Assembly (NCBI RefSeq): GCF_900098925.1
Contig: NZ_LT622352.1
Coordinates: forward strand, 175,225-239,224
DNA from: Bacillus massiliglaciei
Lineage (GTDB): Bacteria > Bacillota > Bacilli > Bacillales > DSM-1321
Reading direction: 5' to 3'
DNA: 64,000 bases
The translations under genes and the position numbers were made by a program. Positions 18,811-28,536 of this stretch are shown here, piece by piece (the first letter of the stretch is position 1; each line of letters begins with the position of its first letter). Below the pieces are notes generated by a model, which saw nothing but the letters and a program-made list of their open reading frames with translations, ran no database searches and was not told the origin of the DNA.

Positions 18811-19749
18811 TTACTCCCCTACCATACCGTCCTTATCATTATCTTGCATATAGGGGTATAACCAATGATCACTCGTTATCGGCATACTAAACCCTGCTTC
18901 TTTTGCTTCTTTTATCGTCACTTGTCCATTCCCGTTTGTATCAACTTTAGAAACATCGTCGTTTGTGTTTGAACTAGTTGACTCAGATGATTCATTGTCT
19001 GTTAAACCGAGTGATGCGTTTACTTCATCCGGATTCACATTGTCAAATGTATCCACGACTTTGTTCCCTCTTAATGTATAAGTATATTGATAACTCGAAG
19101 GAATCTGTGTTTCCGTATTCGGATAGGTGATAATGGCTTCAAAATTTTCAGCTCCGCCTGCCTTGCGAATCGCGTCTTCTAGATAAGCTTGATCACCATG
19201 CCGGTTGAGCGTACTATCTTGCGGGGTAATATTATAAGCATTCGATACCCCTCCGAGAGAATCAGCAATGATATGCCCTTCATCTAAAACGGCACTTTCG
19301 ACGCCAGGAACCTTCGCCTCATCCGGATAGTATCTGCCAGATGATGTTACAGGCTCTTTACTGTCATCTTGCAGAACGATTTCGTCCGCAATGACACGTA
19401 CCAGCTGCCCGTATTCATTAGTAAATGCCCAATATTCACGGTCCCCATAGCCAATGTCAACGACGGCGTTAGGTTCACGAGATCCAGACAAATCACCGCC
19501 ATCCACTTTAATGAGTTTGTACCCTGAGAACCGTTCATTATTTGATTGTGTGGTTGTTTCCTCTGTAGCTGGTTCCTCAGCAGCCGGCGCAGTTATTTCT
19601 TCTTTTTCGCTTTTTTGATTTATTTCAGCCGTGGTTGCTTCTTTTGGATTTGTTTCTAAATCTGTACTCGATGTATCTGCTGCGTTGGTACAGCCAGCCA
19701 TAAAGATGGCCATTAAAAATACGATGACATAATTCTTTTTCTTTATCAT
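18811..19749 (-). CDS. Secreted lipoprotein nuclease with C-terminal calcium-binding repeat
   Basis: 312 residues. Lipobox FMAGC (Cys20) followed by an acidic, Thr-rich linker to about residue 72. Residues about 75-235 resemble the DNA/RNA non-specific endonuclease fold: DEGHIIADSLGG at 156-167 (variant of the DRGH active site), N173 in AYNITPQ and an Asn-Arg at 182-183. The tail has EF-hand-like loops DTNGNGQVTIKE and a final DNDKDGMVGE reminiscent of excalibur/EF-hand motifs. Likely a cell-surface nuclease used in DNA turnover or nutrient scavenging. DEGH instead of DRGH is seen in related Gram-positive nucleases, so activity is plausible. Confidence 0.8.
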   Translation of the reverse strand: MIKKKNYVIVFLMAIFMAGCTNAADTSSTDLETNPKEATTAEINQKSEKEEITAPAAEEPATEETTTQSNNERFSGYKLIKVDGGDLSGSREPNAVVDIGYGDREYWAFTNEYGQLVRVIADEIVLQDDSKEPVTSSGRYYPDEAKVPGVESAVLDEGHIIADSLGGVSNAYNITPQDSTLNRHGDQAYLEDAIRKAGGAENFEAIITYPNTETQIPSSYQYTYTLRGNKVVDTFDNVNPDEVNASLGLTDNESSESTSSNTNDDVSKVDTNGNGQVTIKEAKEAGFSMPITSDHWLYPYMQDNDKDGMVGE

Positions 19750-20009
19750 GTTAGGACTCTCCTATATTAGTTTCACATAAGTTGCATTCTTGCCAGGCAC
19801 AAAGTTATATTTTACCACAGAAAATGAAAGAAATATTATTTTTATATGGGAGGTGAACTTCTTAACTATGATGAATTAACGACCGAAATTTTACATCGAC
19901 ATATCAATTGGGTTGATGTAAAAGAAAGACGGCACACCGGTTATTCACTACGGACCTTAATCTCTTCCCACTTTATTCTACTGGGTAATGTACTCACGTG
20001 CTTATAGAA
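19750..20009. other. Intergenic region with a possible short open frame
   Basis: A 53-codon plus-strand frame (19848-20006) with residues NYDELTTEILHRHINWVDV looks non-random but has no good start; it may be the remnant of a longer gene. No identification. Confidence 0.3.
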
Positions 20010-20056
20010 AAACACCCCCTGAATCATATTGTACAAATACGATTCAGGGGGTGTTT
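20010..20056. terminator. Bidirectional terminator at the left end of the catabolic island
   Basis: Perfect 16 base-pair stem AAACACCCCCTGAATC / GATTCAGGGGGTGTTT with a 15-base loop, 80 bases beyond the capA-like stop on the minus strand. Confidence 0.85.
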
Positions 20057-20134
20057 GATCCTTGTCTCATTTATCCGGTCCTCTTCAAATCATTAGTCGG
20101 TTTTTTTTATATTAGAAATCATGCATTCAAATTT

Positions 20135-21265
20135 TTAGGCAGTGTTTTTAATTATTGCTATGCTATTCCACACAACTTTTCTATCTTCGATTACTGTTGC
20201 CGTACCTCGCTGATTATTAAACTCATTTAATCGATTGGCAATGTCTGAACAATCTTGGTTACTAGTTTCAATTGCTTCACCAATTTCACTGATTATCGCT
20301 GGATGGATCGTAACCTGTTCAACAATAAGTCTTTTATTAGAAGTAGTTAGTTTTATAGCCGCAATACAGCTTTGGCGGTTTTCTGGAAGTTTAGGAGGAA
20401 ATTTAATTGTACAGGAAGACATATCCAGTCCTACTCCTGAGTATTCATAATGAGAAATGTAGTTTCCTAGACTGTAAAGCACAGGTACTTCTTTTTCATC
20501 TTTGCCTTTGAATGTTTCCATTCCATATGGAGCATGTGCATGGTGCCCAAGTATAATATCGACACCAGCATTGGCTGCACGCTGCGCAATGATTGGTTGA
20601 TATTCGGCAATCACACCTTGATATGGAACACACCACTGAGGCGGTACACCCCAATGAAGAGCTAATATAACGAAATCTGCTCCCCTATTCGCCTCCTCAA
20701 TCACTTTTTCGAGTAATACTAAATCTTCCTCAAACGGAACTGATTTAATATACGGAGCTGTTCCAGGCTGCTCCAAATCAAGACTTGGTCCTAATTCATA
20801 GAAGGATGTAACCCTTACACCTGCTATACCTGGACGATTATGCATAGCTTGGAATCCTGGTGACAGCGTAGTGGCCCAAGATAAGAATGCAATTCTATGA
20901 TCGCCTGCTTGAAAATACACAGGTTTGATAGCTTCTTCTAGATTCCGGCCTCCTCCAGCATAGCTTACACCAATTCGATCCAGTTCTTCTTGTGTCTGAA
21001 AAAGTCCCTCTGGACCCCAGTCCATCGTGTGATTATTTGCAATCGAAACGGCTGTAGGATTCAACTCTTTCAGCCATTCCCCTGCTTCAATTGGCTGTTG
21101 CAATCGAAATTGCTTATCAGCGGGATCACCCGGTGTATGCATGATTGGCGACTCCAAATTTCCAATTCGAATATCCGCAGCATCCCATACCCCTCTAAAT
21201 AATTCCTTTCCAACTTTCTGCGAAAGAGTAATATCACCTACAGCAGCAATAGTGATTGATGACAT
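20135..21265 (-). CDS. CapA-family metallophosphatase-like protein
   Basis: 376 residues of the PGA_cap/CapA calcineurin-like fold: VGDITLS near residue 8, GNLESP, NNHTMDWG, LHWG and GHHAHAP metal-binding motifs in order. There is no signal peptide or membrane anchor, unlike the CapA/PgsA of poly-gamma-glutamate capsule synthesis, so it is probably a cytoplasmic hydrolase. ATG at 21265 chosen over an upstream TTG because GGGGG lies between them. Last gene of a sigma-54 operon with an amidase and an M28 protein; possibly acts on a glutamyl- or phospho-containing intermediate, which is inference. Confidence 0.82.
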   Translation of the reverse strand: MSSITIAAVGDITLSQKVGKELFRGVWDAADIRIGNLESPIMHTPGDPADKQFRLQQPIEAGEWLKELNPTAVSIANNHTMDWGPEGLFQTQEELDRIGVSYAGGGRNLEEAIKPVYFQAGDHRIAFLSWATTLSPGFQAMHNRPGIAGVRVTSFYELGPSLDLEQPGTAPYIKSVPFEEDLVLLEKVIEEANRGADFVILALHWGVPPQWCVPYQGVIAEYQPIIAQRAANAGVDIILGHHAHAPYGMETFKGKDEKEVPVLYSLGNYISHYEYSGVGLDMSSCTIKFPPKLPENRQSCIAAIKLTTSNKRLIVEQVTIHPAIISEIGEAIETSNQDCSDIANRLNEFNNQRGTATVIEDRKVVWNSIAIIKNTA

Positions 21266-21303
21266 ATGGACAACCCCCAATGTTTATTTTTGAAAAATGG
21301 CCC

Positions 21304-22668
21304 TTAAATAAGCGGGCGTTTATATCCTCCATTGGCTGTTTGAAATGTATCGGCTATACGATAAATGGTTGCTTCATCATGGTGACGCCCGATGAACTGA
21401 AGACCTACAGGTAAGTTTTCAGATACCGTAAGTCCGGCGGAAACCGTTAATGCAGGATTACCGGCAATGTTAAACGGAATGGTTCGTTGAAGATAGTCAT
21501 AGGTGGTATCTTCCAATGAGGGATCACTTTCCGTTGCAGGACTTGGTGAGGTTGGGCATACAAGTACATCGAAATGAACGAATAGACTGTCGATTTTTTC
21601 AGCAAACTTTATTTTCTTAGCAAGTGCTTCTAAATAACTTGTCGCTGGTATTTTGGATCCTTCTGCCAAAACGATCTTGGTTCCTTCCGCGTAATCGACT
21701 GCACGTTCTGGATACCACTTCTTATGATGGAAGGATCCTTCTGACATCAATATTGGAAGAGCGATTTCGCCTATATTTGCAATTTCAGGTATTTCAATGT
21801 CCATGACTTCAGCCCCCAGTTCAGCAAGCTGATTAATCCCTGCATTCACCAGTTCTCTTACCTCTGGATGAACTGCAGATATGTCGATTAAAGAACGGAT
21901 AACTCCTACTTTCATACCTTTAATCGAACCGGTAAAAATAGAATTAAAGTTTACTGGGATAGAAGAAATACATTCCAATACAATTGCATTGTCGCGAACC
22001 GTTCTCGTTAACGGCCCAATATGGTCCAATGAGTGGGATAAATGGAATAATCCCTCACGTGGAACTCTATCATAGGTAGGCTTTAAACCGACAACCCCAC
22101 AAAATGAGGATGGCAGGCGGATTGAGCCCCCTGTATCGGTTCCAATCGAGGCGAACCCAATTCCGGCTGCTACGGATGATGCTGAACCTGTACTTGAGCC
22201 TCCGGAAGTTCTATTGACATCCCAGGGGTTATTACACTGACCATAATCAGGATGTACAGAACCGTAAGCAAATTCAAGCATATTGTTTTTACCAAAAATA
22301 ATTGCACCAGAAGATTGTAGCGCTGTATATAGGTAGGAATCCTCATCAGGAACATAGTTTTGTAAAATTCTTGAGCCTAATGTCGTTTTGATTCCCCGTG
22401 TATTAAAAATATCTTTTATAGAAACAGGCACACCGAACAATTTACCGACTGCTTCTTCCTTTAGGAATACTGCTTCTGCTTCCTTAGCTTTCTGAAGAGC
22501 CTCTTCAGCCATCACTGTAATAAAAGCATTTAACTTCGGCTCGAGTTCATCCAAACGTTCCAGAGTTGCTTTTGTTACTTCAACCGGTGATATCTCCTTA
22601 CAGCGATACAACGTTCCAATTTCATCAATTGTCTTAAATAGTAAATCTTTTGCACTTGATATGGCCAT
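21304..22668 (-). CDS. Amidase signature family amidase (copy 1)
   Basis: 454 residues. The Ser-cisSer-Lys triad is visible: Lys in VSIKDIF (near 85), GGSSTGSA (near 160) and DTGGSIRLPSS (near 180-190). Family members hydrolyse amides, including GatA and aryl-amidases; here a free-standing catabolic amidase is likely since there are no gatB/gatC neighbours. ATG at 22668 with GGAGAA upstream. Closely similar along its whole length to the amidase at 31410-32765, so a duplicated gene. Between the M28-like and CapA-like genes, apparently in one operon. Confidence 0.9.
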   Translation of the reverse strand: MAISSAKDLLFKTIDEIGTLYRCKEISPVEVTKATLERLDELEPKLNAFITVMAEEALQKAKEAEAVFLKEEAVGKLFGVPVSIKDIFNTRGIKTTLGSRILQNYVPDEDSYLYTALQSSGAIIFGKNNMLEFAYGSVHPDYGQCNNPWDVNRTSGGSSTGSASSVAAGIGFASIGTDTGGSIRLPSSFCGVVGLKPTYDRVPREGLFHLSHSLDHIGPLTRTVRDNAIVLECISSIPVNFNSIFTGSIKGMKVGVIRSLIDISAVHPEVRELVNAGINQLAELGAEVMDIEIPEIANIGEIALPILMSEGSFHHKKWYPERAVDYAEGTKIVLAEGSKIPATSYLEALAKKIKFAEKIDSLFVHFDVLVCPTSPSPATESDPSLEDTTYDYLQRTIPFNIAGNPALTVSAGLTVSENLPVGLQFIGRHHDEATIYRIADTFQTANGGYKRPLI

Positions 22669-22780
22669 GGTCAGTTTCTCCTCCATTTGTCAGTCTGGTC
22701 TGGTCGAGCCTTTAATGCTTCATTCTTTCTCGGTAAAAGGAGTGTCAGCAAGCCCCTGACACTCCCAGCAGCAGACACTC

Positions 22781-24544
22781 TTAAGACAGTAATTCCCGTG
22801 CTTGTTGAAGGGCCCAAATGACACGGTTTTGGCCGCGAGTTAAATGTGTTTTTAAAACCTTATACTCATGAGTTCCTTCTTGTACCTGTTTAAAGTTTAA
22901 GGCAGGTGCAATGTCTGGCAGGGCTGGAACATTAAGAGCAGGATCATGCCAAAATTTCCCACGCTTAGTGAAGTTAATTGGAACCAAGATTCTCGCTAAT
23001 TTTTCAATGACTTCATTTGCTTGTTTCACTACAGGGTTGCTGATTTCCAAATCTTTAAATGTGTTTGTTTTGTCATAGAATGCTAGTAAATCTTCACGAA
23101 GTGCAGACACTTCATTTAATGCTTGAGTAAAATCAAAATTGGAGCCTGCTGCGTCCTGATAGGATTTAATCGTATTCTCAAACTCATCCGCGGTCTTCAC
23201 AAAATTAAATGGATGAACCGTGCTATTAGCTGCACGTAACACCCCAGTAATATATACTTTAATGTCCTTTAAAAGGATATCTAGATCCGCTACATGCATT
23301 AAATCTTCTTCAGTGTGCCATTCAATGTTTGCTCCACACCCGCCTACAGGATAGTAGCCTTTTTCTTTTAGAAGCTCCTCTGGAATGCTGGAAGAAAGCA
23401 TAAAGAAGGAAGTAATACCAATGTTGTTAAATGAATAATCACCTGCACGAAGTGGTCTTGATCCTTTTGAAGGGAGATTGACAGCATCGGTAATAACATC
23501 TGTACAGAATTCATCAACTTCGCTCGTCCACATCATATACTCATAAGAGGTTGCCCAGCGGCATCCTGGAGAGTCACAATTCACTTGTGCAATACAATTT
23601 TTATCTAAATCTAAACCGAATTGGTCAACGAACCAGCTCGAACCCGCATATCTGCCCGTTGAATGACCTGTCCAAACTGCAATTCGTACACTTCTCTTTA
23701 ACTGGTCGCGGTGCATATAAATAATCCGTGCCATTTCTAGTAATGCAGCATTCCCGGTAGCATTATCTCCGATTCCTTCATGCCAAGAATCTAAATGGCC
23801 ATGTAGAAGAACATATTTTTCTGGTTCTTCTGTTCCTTCTATAAAAATATCGATTACGGGACACTCCATCCAGCTTTTTTCAAGATATGTCTTGAATTCA
23901 ATCGTTACGCTTTCTTTTTCAATTAATGCTTTTAACTCATCGCCATCGTTTTTATTGATCGCAAGAACCGGGATGGTTGGTTCGTTATTCATGTTTTCTA
24001 AATCCGGTGCTCCCCAGATTGGTGTACATATACCCTCGTGAATGTTTTTGCCAGGGTTGATGAAAATCATCGCATTTACTCCCTTTTCGGCAAATTCCCT
24101 TACCTTTCCTGGCATCGCATACCCTTCAGTAAGGACGATTTTTCCTTGTAAATCTCCTAAGTCGCCATCTACTGCCGTTCCGAAAATATCATTAATGCCT
24201 TTTGCATATCCAGTAGCTATATAAACAAGCTCACCACTGACTGAATCATCACCAGTTGCAACTGAGAAAGAAGGTGTTTTAACTCGAAATTCTTTTTCAA
24301 AGGGAGCCGTTACTTTTAGATAAGCCTTTTTTGGAACGCTTAAATATAATTCAGGGTGATGGACCTTATGCGGTACACCCCATTCTTGTAAATAATTCGT
24401 TAAGAAGTCTGCAGCAATTCTTTCATCTTCACTACCAGATTCACGAATTAACGTGCAGAATCTCTCCAGGACGGCTTTGGGAACCTCCATACTAATTTCA
24501 TCAAGTAAGTTTTTCTCAAGAGCAATATTTGTAACAGTTGACAT
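22781..24544 (-). CDS. M28-like peptidase with PA insert, atypical active site (copy 1)
   Basis: 587 residues. A PA-type insert (about residues 110-215) and an M28 zinc-peptidase core: GHLDSWHEG-DNATGN supplies His and Asp ligands, NCDSPG an Asp and EWHTEEDLMH a His. The usual catalytic Glu-Glu pair is replaced by WTGHSTGRYAGS. No signal peptide, so intracellular. ATG at 24544 with AAAGGGGA upstream; a longer frame lacks a site. First gene after the sigma-54 promoter at 24589-24606. Role: hydrolysis of an imported peptide-like or amide compound, or a different reaction given the changed residues. Confidence 0.85.
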   Translation of the reverse strand: MSTVTNIALEKNLLDEISMEVPKAVLERFCTLIRESGSEDERIAADFLTNYLQEWGVPHKVHHPELYLSVPKKAYLKVTAPFEKEFRVKTPSFSVATGDDSVSGELVYIATGYAKGINDIFGTAVDGDLGDLQGKIVLTEGYAMPGKVREFAEKGVNAMIFINPGKNIHEGICTPIWGAPDLENMNNEPTIPVLAINKNDGDELKALIEKESVTIEFKTYLEKSWMECPVIDIFIEGTEEPEKYVLLHGHLDSWHEGIGDNATGNAALLEMARIIYMHRDQLKRSVRIAVWTGHSTGRYAGSSWFVDQFGLDLDKNCIAQVNCDSPGCRWATSYEYMMWTSEVDEFCTDVITDAVNLPSKGSRPLRAGDYSFNNIGITSFFMLSSSIPEELLKEKGYYPVGGCGANIEWHTEEDLMHVADLDILLKDIKVYITGVLRAANSTVHPFNFVKTADEFENTIKSYQDAAGSNFDFTQALNEVSALREDLLAFYDKTNTFKDLEISNPVVKQANEVIEKLARILVPINFTKRGKFWHDPALNVPALPDIAPALNFKQVQEGTHEYKVLKTHLTRGQNRVIWALQQARELLS

Positions 24545-24588
24545 TGATTCTATCCCCTTTCTTGTATACATGGTTTCATATACTATTA

Positions 24589-24606
24589 ATGCAAGTATTG
24601 TGCCAA
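24589..24606 (-). promoter_or_regulatory. Sigma-54 promoter of operon 3 (M28-amidase-CapA)
   Basis: Minus strand reads TTGGCAC-AATAC-TTGCAT, the full -24/-12 consensus (TGGCAC-N5-TTGCA) with correct spacing, 45 bases before the M28-like start. Confidence 0.9.
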
Positions 24607-24682
24607 TTTACGAAATTACTTAAAGACTAGAAATAAAGACAACATCTGCGACAAAGGCTGCCTATTTAGGGTCTATTAGGCT

Positions 24683-24712
24683 AAAAAAGGCTGTCCTATT
24701 CGGACAGCCTTT
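24683..24712 (-). terminator. Terminator of the sigma-54 activator gene
   Basis: Minus-strand stem AAAGGCTGTCC / GGACAGCCTTT with a TTTTTT tail. The stop codon lies in the loop. Confidence 0.85.
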
Positions 24713-26759
24713 TCATAACTTTTTCGTTTTCATTTATCAATCTTTCCATTTGTTTCATGGTATTCATACCCATTTGGGTTAATCTGCTACCCTGGCCTTT
24801 TGTTCCAGATTGAATAAATCCCAGATCCCTCAACGTTTCCATTCTGCGCCGAACTTGTTGATCCGTTAGGAGGACTCCTTTTTCCTTAGCATACGAAACG
24901 ATTTTCCCTCTGCCTATGCTCTTCCTCTCCTGCATGGCTTCAAGTAAACTACATAGTATTGTATGAAAGTCTACCAAATCCCCTTCTTTAGTCAACTGCA
25001 ATAAGGCATCATCTATTACAACAGTTGGTCCTGTCCGGTGAAACTGTTCCGGTAAATCAAGAAAAGTGATAACGTTATTTTCCATCACCGTAATCATGTA
25101 TTGAACAACACTTGCCAACTCTCTTACGTTTCCTGGCCAATTATAATTGACTAACTCATTCAAGGCATCATCCGATATAGCGGGAATAGTGGGACAAAAC
25201 TCTTTAAAAAAATGAGTGATTAATTCCGGAATATCCTCTTTTCGATCTCGAAGAGGCGGTATGCGCAGCGGCAATACAAATAACCGATAATAGAGATCCT
25301 CGCGAAAGCTTCCTTCTTCCACCATCTTTTTTAGGTCCTTATTTGTTGCGGCAATCACACGGACATTGACTGGGATAATACTTCTCCCCCCAACCCGCAT
25401 CACTTGTTTCTCTTGTAAAACACGTAAGAGCAGAGTTTGCAGATTTTTAGAAGCGTCCCCAAGTTCATCAAGGAAGATGGTACCATTATGTGCTAATTCA
25501 AAAAGTCCTTGTTTACCACCTTTTACTCCGCCAGTAAATGTCCCTTCTTCATATCCAAAAAGTTCACTTTCCGCTAATGATTCAGGTAGCCCGGCAAAAT
25601 TCACGGGAATAAAAGGACCGTTATGACGGGATGATAGTTGATGAATAGAATGAGCAAACAATTCCTTTCCAGTTCCATTTTCCCCTAATATTAATACAGT
25701 CCGGTCTGTTTTAGCCAGCTTGTTGATAATATGCAAGATGTCCTTCATTCGCTGGCTTTTACCAATGATATCTGATATCGAATACCTTGAAGAAAACCCC
25801 TTTTTTTGTATCTTCTTTCTGATTTCCTGCTCCAAAGCCTGAATCCGTGTTACATCCTGAAAAGCTGTTACATCTCCACTATTTTTTTGATCCACTACAA
25901 TGGAACTATTGTTGATAATTAATTTTCTTTCGTTAAAGGATATAACATGGTTTTTTTGCGATAAATCATCATTTATATAGGAATTCAGCTTCAATTTTGG
26001 AAGTATTTCCGAAATTTTCTTTCCAATGATATCATTCTCTGAATGATGCATACCGAGCATTGATTTTGCTGATCTATTTATTTTTATAATCTTCTTTTCG
26101 GCATCTGTCGCAAGAATTCCATCATGTACAGTGTTTAAAATTGCATCTAATTGATGATTGAGATGGGCAACCTCTTTAAAGGAGTGTGAAAGGTTTCTGC
26201 TTAATTTTATGATTTCTTGAATGTATCTGGCTGACTGAATATTGGCTCGATCGATATTGATGTTTAACTTAAGTGAAAGTTCAATGAGGGTTGAAAAATC
26301 TAATGGGCGCAACCCGATATCGATCATTCTTTTTATCCCTTTTGGAACCATTTCAAGTGCTTCGGGAATAATGGCCACCTCTACTTTTTGATACGTTTTG
26401 ATTCCAGGGTAATAGGGATAGAACTTTAATTCAAATCCGAGGTTTTCCAAAATTTCAATGGTTTCAGAGGCTGTTGAGGCTAAGTTATTTACTACTAGGC
26501 ATTTGGCTCCTGCCGGCAAAGAGAGTAATTCTTCTAATTTTGCAATGCTAATCGTCCTTCTAGCAATTAAAACTTTTTCTGCGGGGTACTGGTGTTCTTC
26601 GAGCTCTTTATTAGAGAGCAATATGATATCAACATCTTCATAATCATGACATTGCTCGCTTGATAAAATTGTCACTTTTCCATTAAAAAAATCTAAAATT
26701 TGATTTAAAAACAAATTATAAGTACGATTATCCTTCGTGACTGCTAAAATTTTAGGCAA
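24696..26759 (-). CDS. Sigma-54-dependent transcriptional activator with PAS domain
   Basis: 687 residues, the likely master regulator of the island. The N-terminal part (1-200) resembles the ligand-sensing half of PrpR-like activators; PAS domain about 205-310 (LDAILNTVHDGILATDAEKK); AAA+ domain about 335-570 with Walker A GENGTGKE, loop-1 motif EGTFTGG in place of EGAFTGA, Walker B GTIFLDELGD and the arginine-finger region FREDLYYRLFVLPLRIPPLR. The C-terminal end lacks a Fis helix-turn-helix and instead has a winged-helix-like segment (TDQQVRRRMETLRDLGFIQ). Three sigma-54 promoters lie in the island. Its own promoter was not found. Confidence 0.9.
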   Translation of the reverse strand: MPKILAVTKDNRTYNLFLNQILDFFNGKVTILSSEQCHDYEDVDIILLSNKELEEHQYPAEKVLIARRTISIAKLEELLSLPAGAKCLVVNNLASTASETIEILENLGFELKFYPYYPGIKTYQKVEVAIIPEALEMVPKGIKRMIDIGLRPLDFSTLIELSLKLNINIDRANIQSARYIQEIIKLSRNLSHSFKEVAHLNHQLDAILNTVHDGILATDAEKKIIKINRSAKSMLGMHHSENDIIGKKISEILPKLKLNSYINDDLSQKNHVISFNERKLIINNSSIVVDQKNSGDVTAFQDVTRIQALEQEIRKKIQKKGFSSRYSISDIIGKSQRMKDILHIINKLAKTDRTVLILGENGTGKELFAHSIHQLSSRHNGPFIPVNFAGLPESLAESELFGYEEGTFTGGVKGGKQGLFELAHNGTIFLDELGDASKNLQTLLLRVLQEKQVMRVGGRSIIPVNVRVIAATNKDLKKMVEEGSFREDLYYRLFVLPLRIPPLRDRKEDIPELITHFFKEFCPTIPAISDDALNELVNYNWPGNVRELASVVQYMITVMENNVITFLDLPEQFHRTGPTVVIDDALLQLTKEGDLVDFHTILCSLLEAMQERKSIGRGKIVSYAKEKGVLLTDQQVRRRMETLRDLGFIQSGTKGQGSRLTQMGMNTMKQMERLINENEKVMKRLSE

Positions 26760-26876
26760 CCTAATCCCCCCCCTAAATCGACCTATCTTAATGCAACATT
26801 GTAAAGTTTTTTGATTTTTCAGTCAATGATGACGATTTAAAAAAATGGCTCTGTTAAAGGTTATTGTTGTTTATAT

Positions 26877-26914
26877 GAAAAAGTCAGAACCTCCGCACAT
26901 TGGAAGGTCTGATT
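26877..26914 (-). terminator. Terminator inside the IS1595 element
   Basis: Minus-strand stem TCAGACCTTCC / GGAGGTTCTGA (one mismatch) followed by a T run, downstream of the passenger gene. Confidence 0.7.
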
Positions 26915-26974
26915 TTAATAATGTCTTCTTCAACGAAAGACCATAGTTAGTACAACAGATAACATAAAATATTT

Positions 26975-27319
26975 TTACCTCATAATTATGACTATTAGAA
27001 ATAAAATAAGCAAAGGTATAGAAACACTTCTTACTTTGTTTTTCTTCCATATATTCATCGCTATGATAATCCCCGCAATAATCATTAAGGGAATTCCCAG
27101 TAACCTCAGCACGTTTAAAGTCAATAAATTTCCTAAAGAAGCAAGAAAATAACCTGTTGCCAAGAAACCAAAAGTGAAAATAAAACGTGCAGAACTAAAA
27201 TCTTTTTTCACATCATTTTTATCCTCTTTACTCATTTTCAGATAGGCTATAAGCATCATAATTGTAGGTGTTCCCCACATAATTAGGAAAGTTACGAGTG
27301 AGTCAATGTTTATGTTCAA
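26975..27319 (-). CDS. Small membrane protein, passenger of IS1595
   Basis: 114 residues with three to four hydrophobic segments (about 8-26, 46-63, 66-87, 97-112) and a charged loop KMSKEDKNDVKKDF. TTG start at 27319 with GGAGGGA 8 bases upstream, a strong translation signal for a cargo gene. Same strand as the transposase and 86 bases after it, inside the element's inverted repeats. Not recognised; IS1595 elements are known to carry passenger genes, but this one's function is unknown. Confidence 0.75.
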   Translation of the reverse strand: MNINIDSLVTFLIMWGTPTIMMLIAYLKMSKEDKNDVKKDFSSARFIFTFGFLATGYFLASLGNLLTLNVLRLLGIPLMIIAGIIIAMNIWKKNKVRSVSIPLLILFLIVIIMR

Positions 27320-27405
27320 ATAATCCCTCCCTCAAAAAAATTTAATGAGAAATTCAATCATTTTATTCAACTATTCTGCGTCGTTAGTTGAATAAGTATC
27401 AGTAT

Positions 27406-28455
27406 TTATACGGCGAATTTAGTTAATCTGAGTGTATCATATGTTTCCATATTTTGTATCAAATTCCCTCTAATAATCAAGTCTTTCATCGTGACTTCAT
27501 TTCTTTGATGTTGAATGGTTTCTAATACTTGGAACCAAGCGAGGTAATTGTTTAAATATTTTGTGGCAACTCCGTTAAAACGTTGCATCCACCCTTTAAG
27601 TCTTCGGTGGTAATTATTAACGTTCTGAATGTGATAAAGTCCCTTTGTACGAACTTTACCATCGGACTTGAATTGATATATATCCATACCCTTTTCATCG
27701 GCATATGTTTTGAATGCACGCCAAGAATCTGTGCATAATATGTTTCTATTAGAAAGTTTATGCCCAATAGCTTTGTCTAATTGGTTTTTCGTTATTCTAC
27801 CCATTCCTAAAATCTCTGAAAAAGTGGTCTTATCTCTGTCCCTCGCAACCAATACACATACTTGTTCTTTACTTATTCCTCGCTTCTTTGCAGAGCCTCC
27901 ACGCTTACGAGGTTTCCGACCTTTAATTTTTCTTTGTCCTTTTTCAGAATACAGGAAATAGGTCTCGTCCATTTCAACGATACCTTCGAATTTTGATATT
28001 TCAATTTGTTTTAATGAGGACAATAGTTTGTGTCTCCAATAAAATAGTGTGACGTGAGTTATGTTCCCAATTAAATCAGCAGACTTACGAAGAGAGTAAC
28101 CTTCTATCATACATTCAACAAATTTAATCCACTGGTTAAGGTGACGAGTTCGATAAAGCACTGTATTTGTGAGGTCGGTAAATGTTTTTTTACAAGCCTT
28201 ACAGCGATAGCGTTGCTTTTTAACTTCTTCACCATCAACGATTGTTGTGTAGTTACCGAAACGTACAATATGTTCCGATTCACAGTCTGGACATTGATAA
28301 CCATTCTTATTTTTACGTTCAGATATTTCGTGAAGAACGGTTCCAGTCGAACTTGATGCAGTCAGTGCATCGATTAAATATTCACGTAATCGATGTTTCT
28401 CTGCTGGATTTAGTTTTTGAATAGCTTTAAGAATTTCAGTCGCTCTCACAATCAT
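27406..28455 (-). CDS. IS1595-family transposase
   Basis: 349 residues from ATG at 28455 (a weak GTTGGTG upstream; longer start at 28509 less likely). N-terminal zinc ribbon with CPDC and CKAC pairs (about residues 60-95), then a DDE-type core: VEMDETYF, CTDSWRAF and the NVNNYHRRLKGWMQRFNGV region typical of IS1595. Frame intact, so probably functional. Confidence 0.92.
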   Translation of the reverse strand: MIVRATEILKAIQKLNPAEKHRLREYLIDALTASSSTGTVLHEISERKNKNGYQCPDCESEHIVRFGNYTTIVDGEEVKKQRYRCKACKKTFTDLTNTVLYRTRHLNQWIKFVECMIEGYSLRKSADLIGNITHVTLFYWRHKLLSSLKQIEISKFEGIVEMDETYFLYSEKGQRKIKGRKPRKRGGSAKKRGISKEQVCVLVARDRDKTTFSEILGMGRITKNQLDKAIGHKLSNRNILCTDSWRAFKTYADEKGMDIYQFKSDGKVRTKGLYHIQNVNNYHRRLKGWMQRFNGVATKYLNNYLAWFQVLETIQHQRNEVTMKDLIIRGNLIQNMETYDTLRLTKFAV

Positions 28456-28536
28456 CACCAACTCTAATATAGTTAACTTAATTTTAGAACATTTGTTCCT
28501 ATAAATCAATTTTCAACAACTAACTTTAACAGAGCC

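Larger units (their letters stand above)
26847..28536 (-). mobile_element. IS1595-family element with passenger gene
   Basis: About 1690 bases bounded by inverted repeats GGCTCTGTTAAAG-TTA at 26847 and its complement ending at 28536. Flanked by a perfect 8-base target duplication AAAAAAAT (26839-26846 and 28537-28544), the size expected for IS1595. It contains one transposase and a small membrane-protein gene. It sits between the sigma-54 activator and the terminator of the dehydrogenase operon. Apparently complete. Confidence 0.92.

Noticed and set aside
20135..21265. Capsular poly-gamma-glutamate synthesis locus because of the CapA-like gene
   Set aside because: No capB/capC homologues, no membrane anchor or signal peptide, and neighbours are catabolic.
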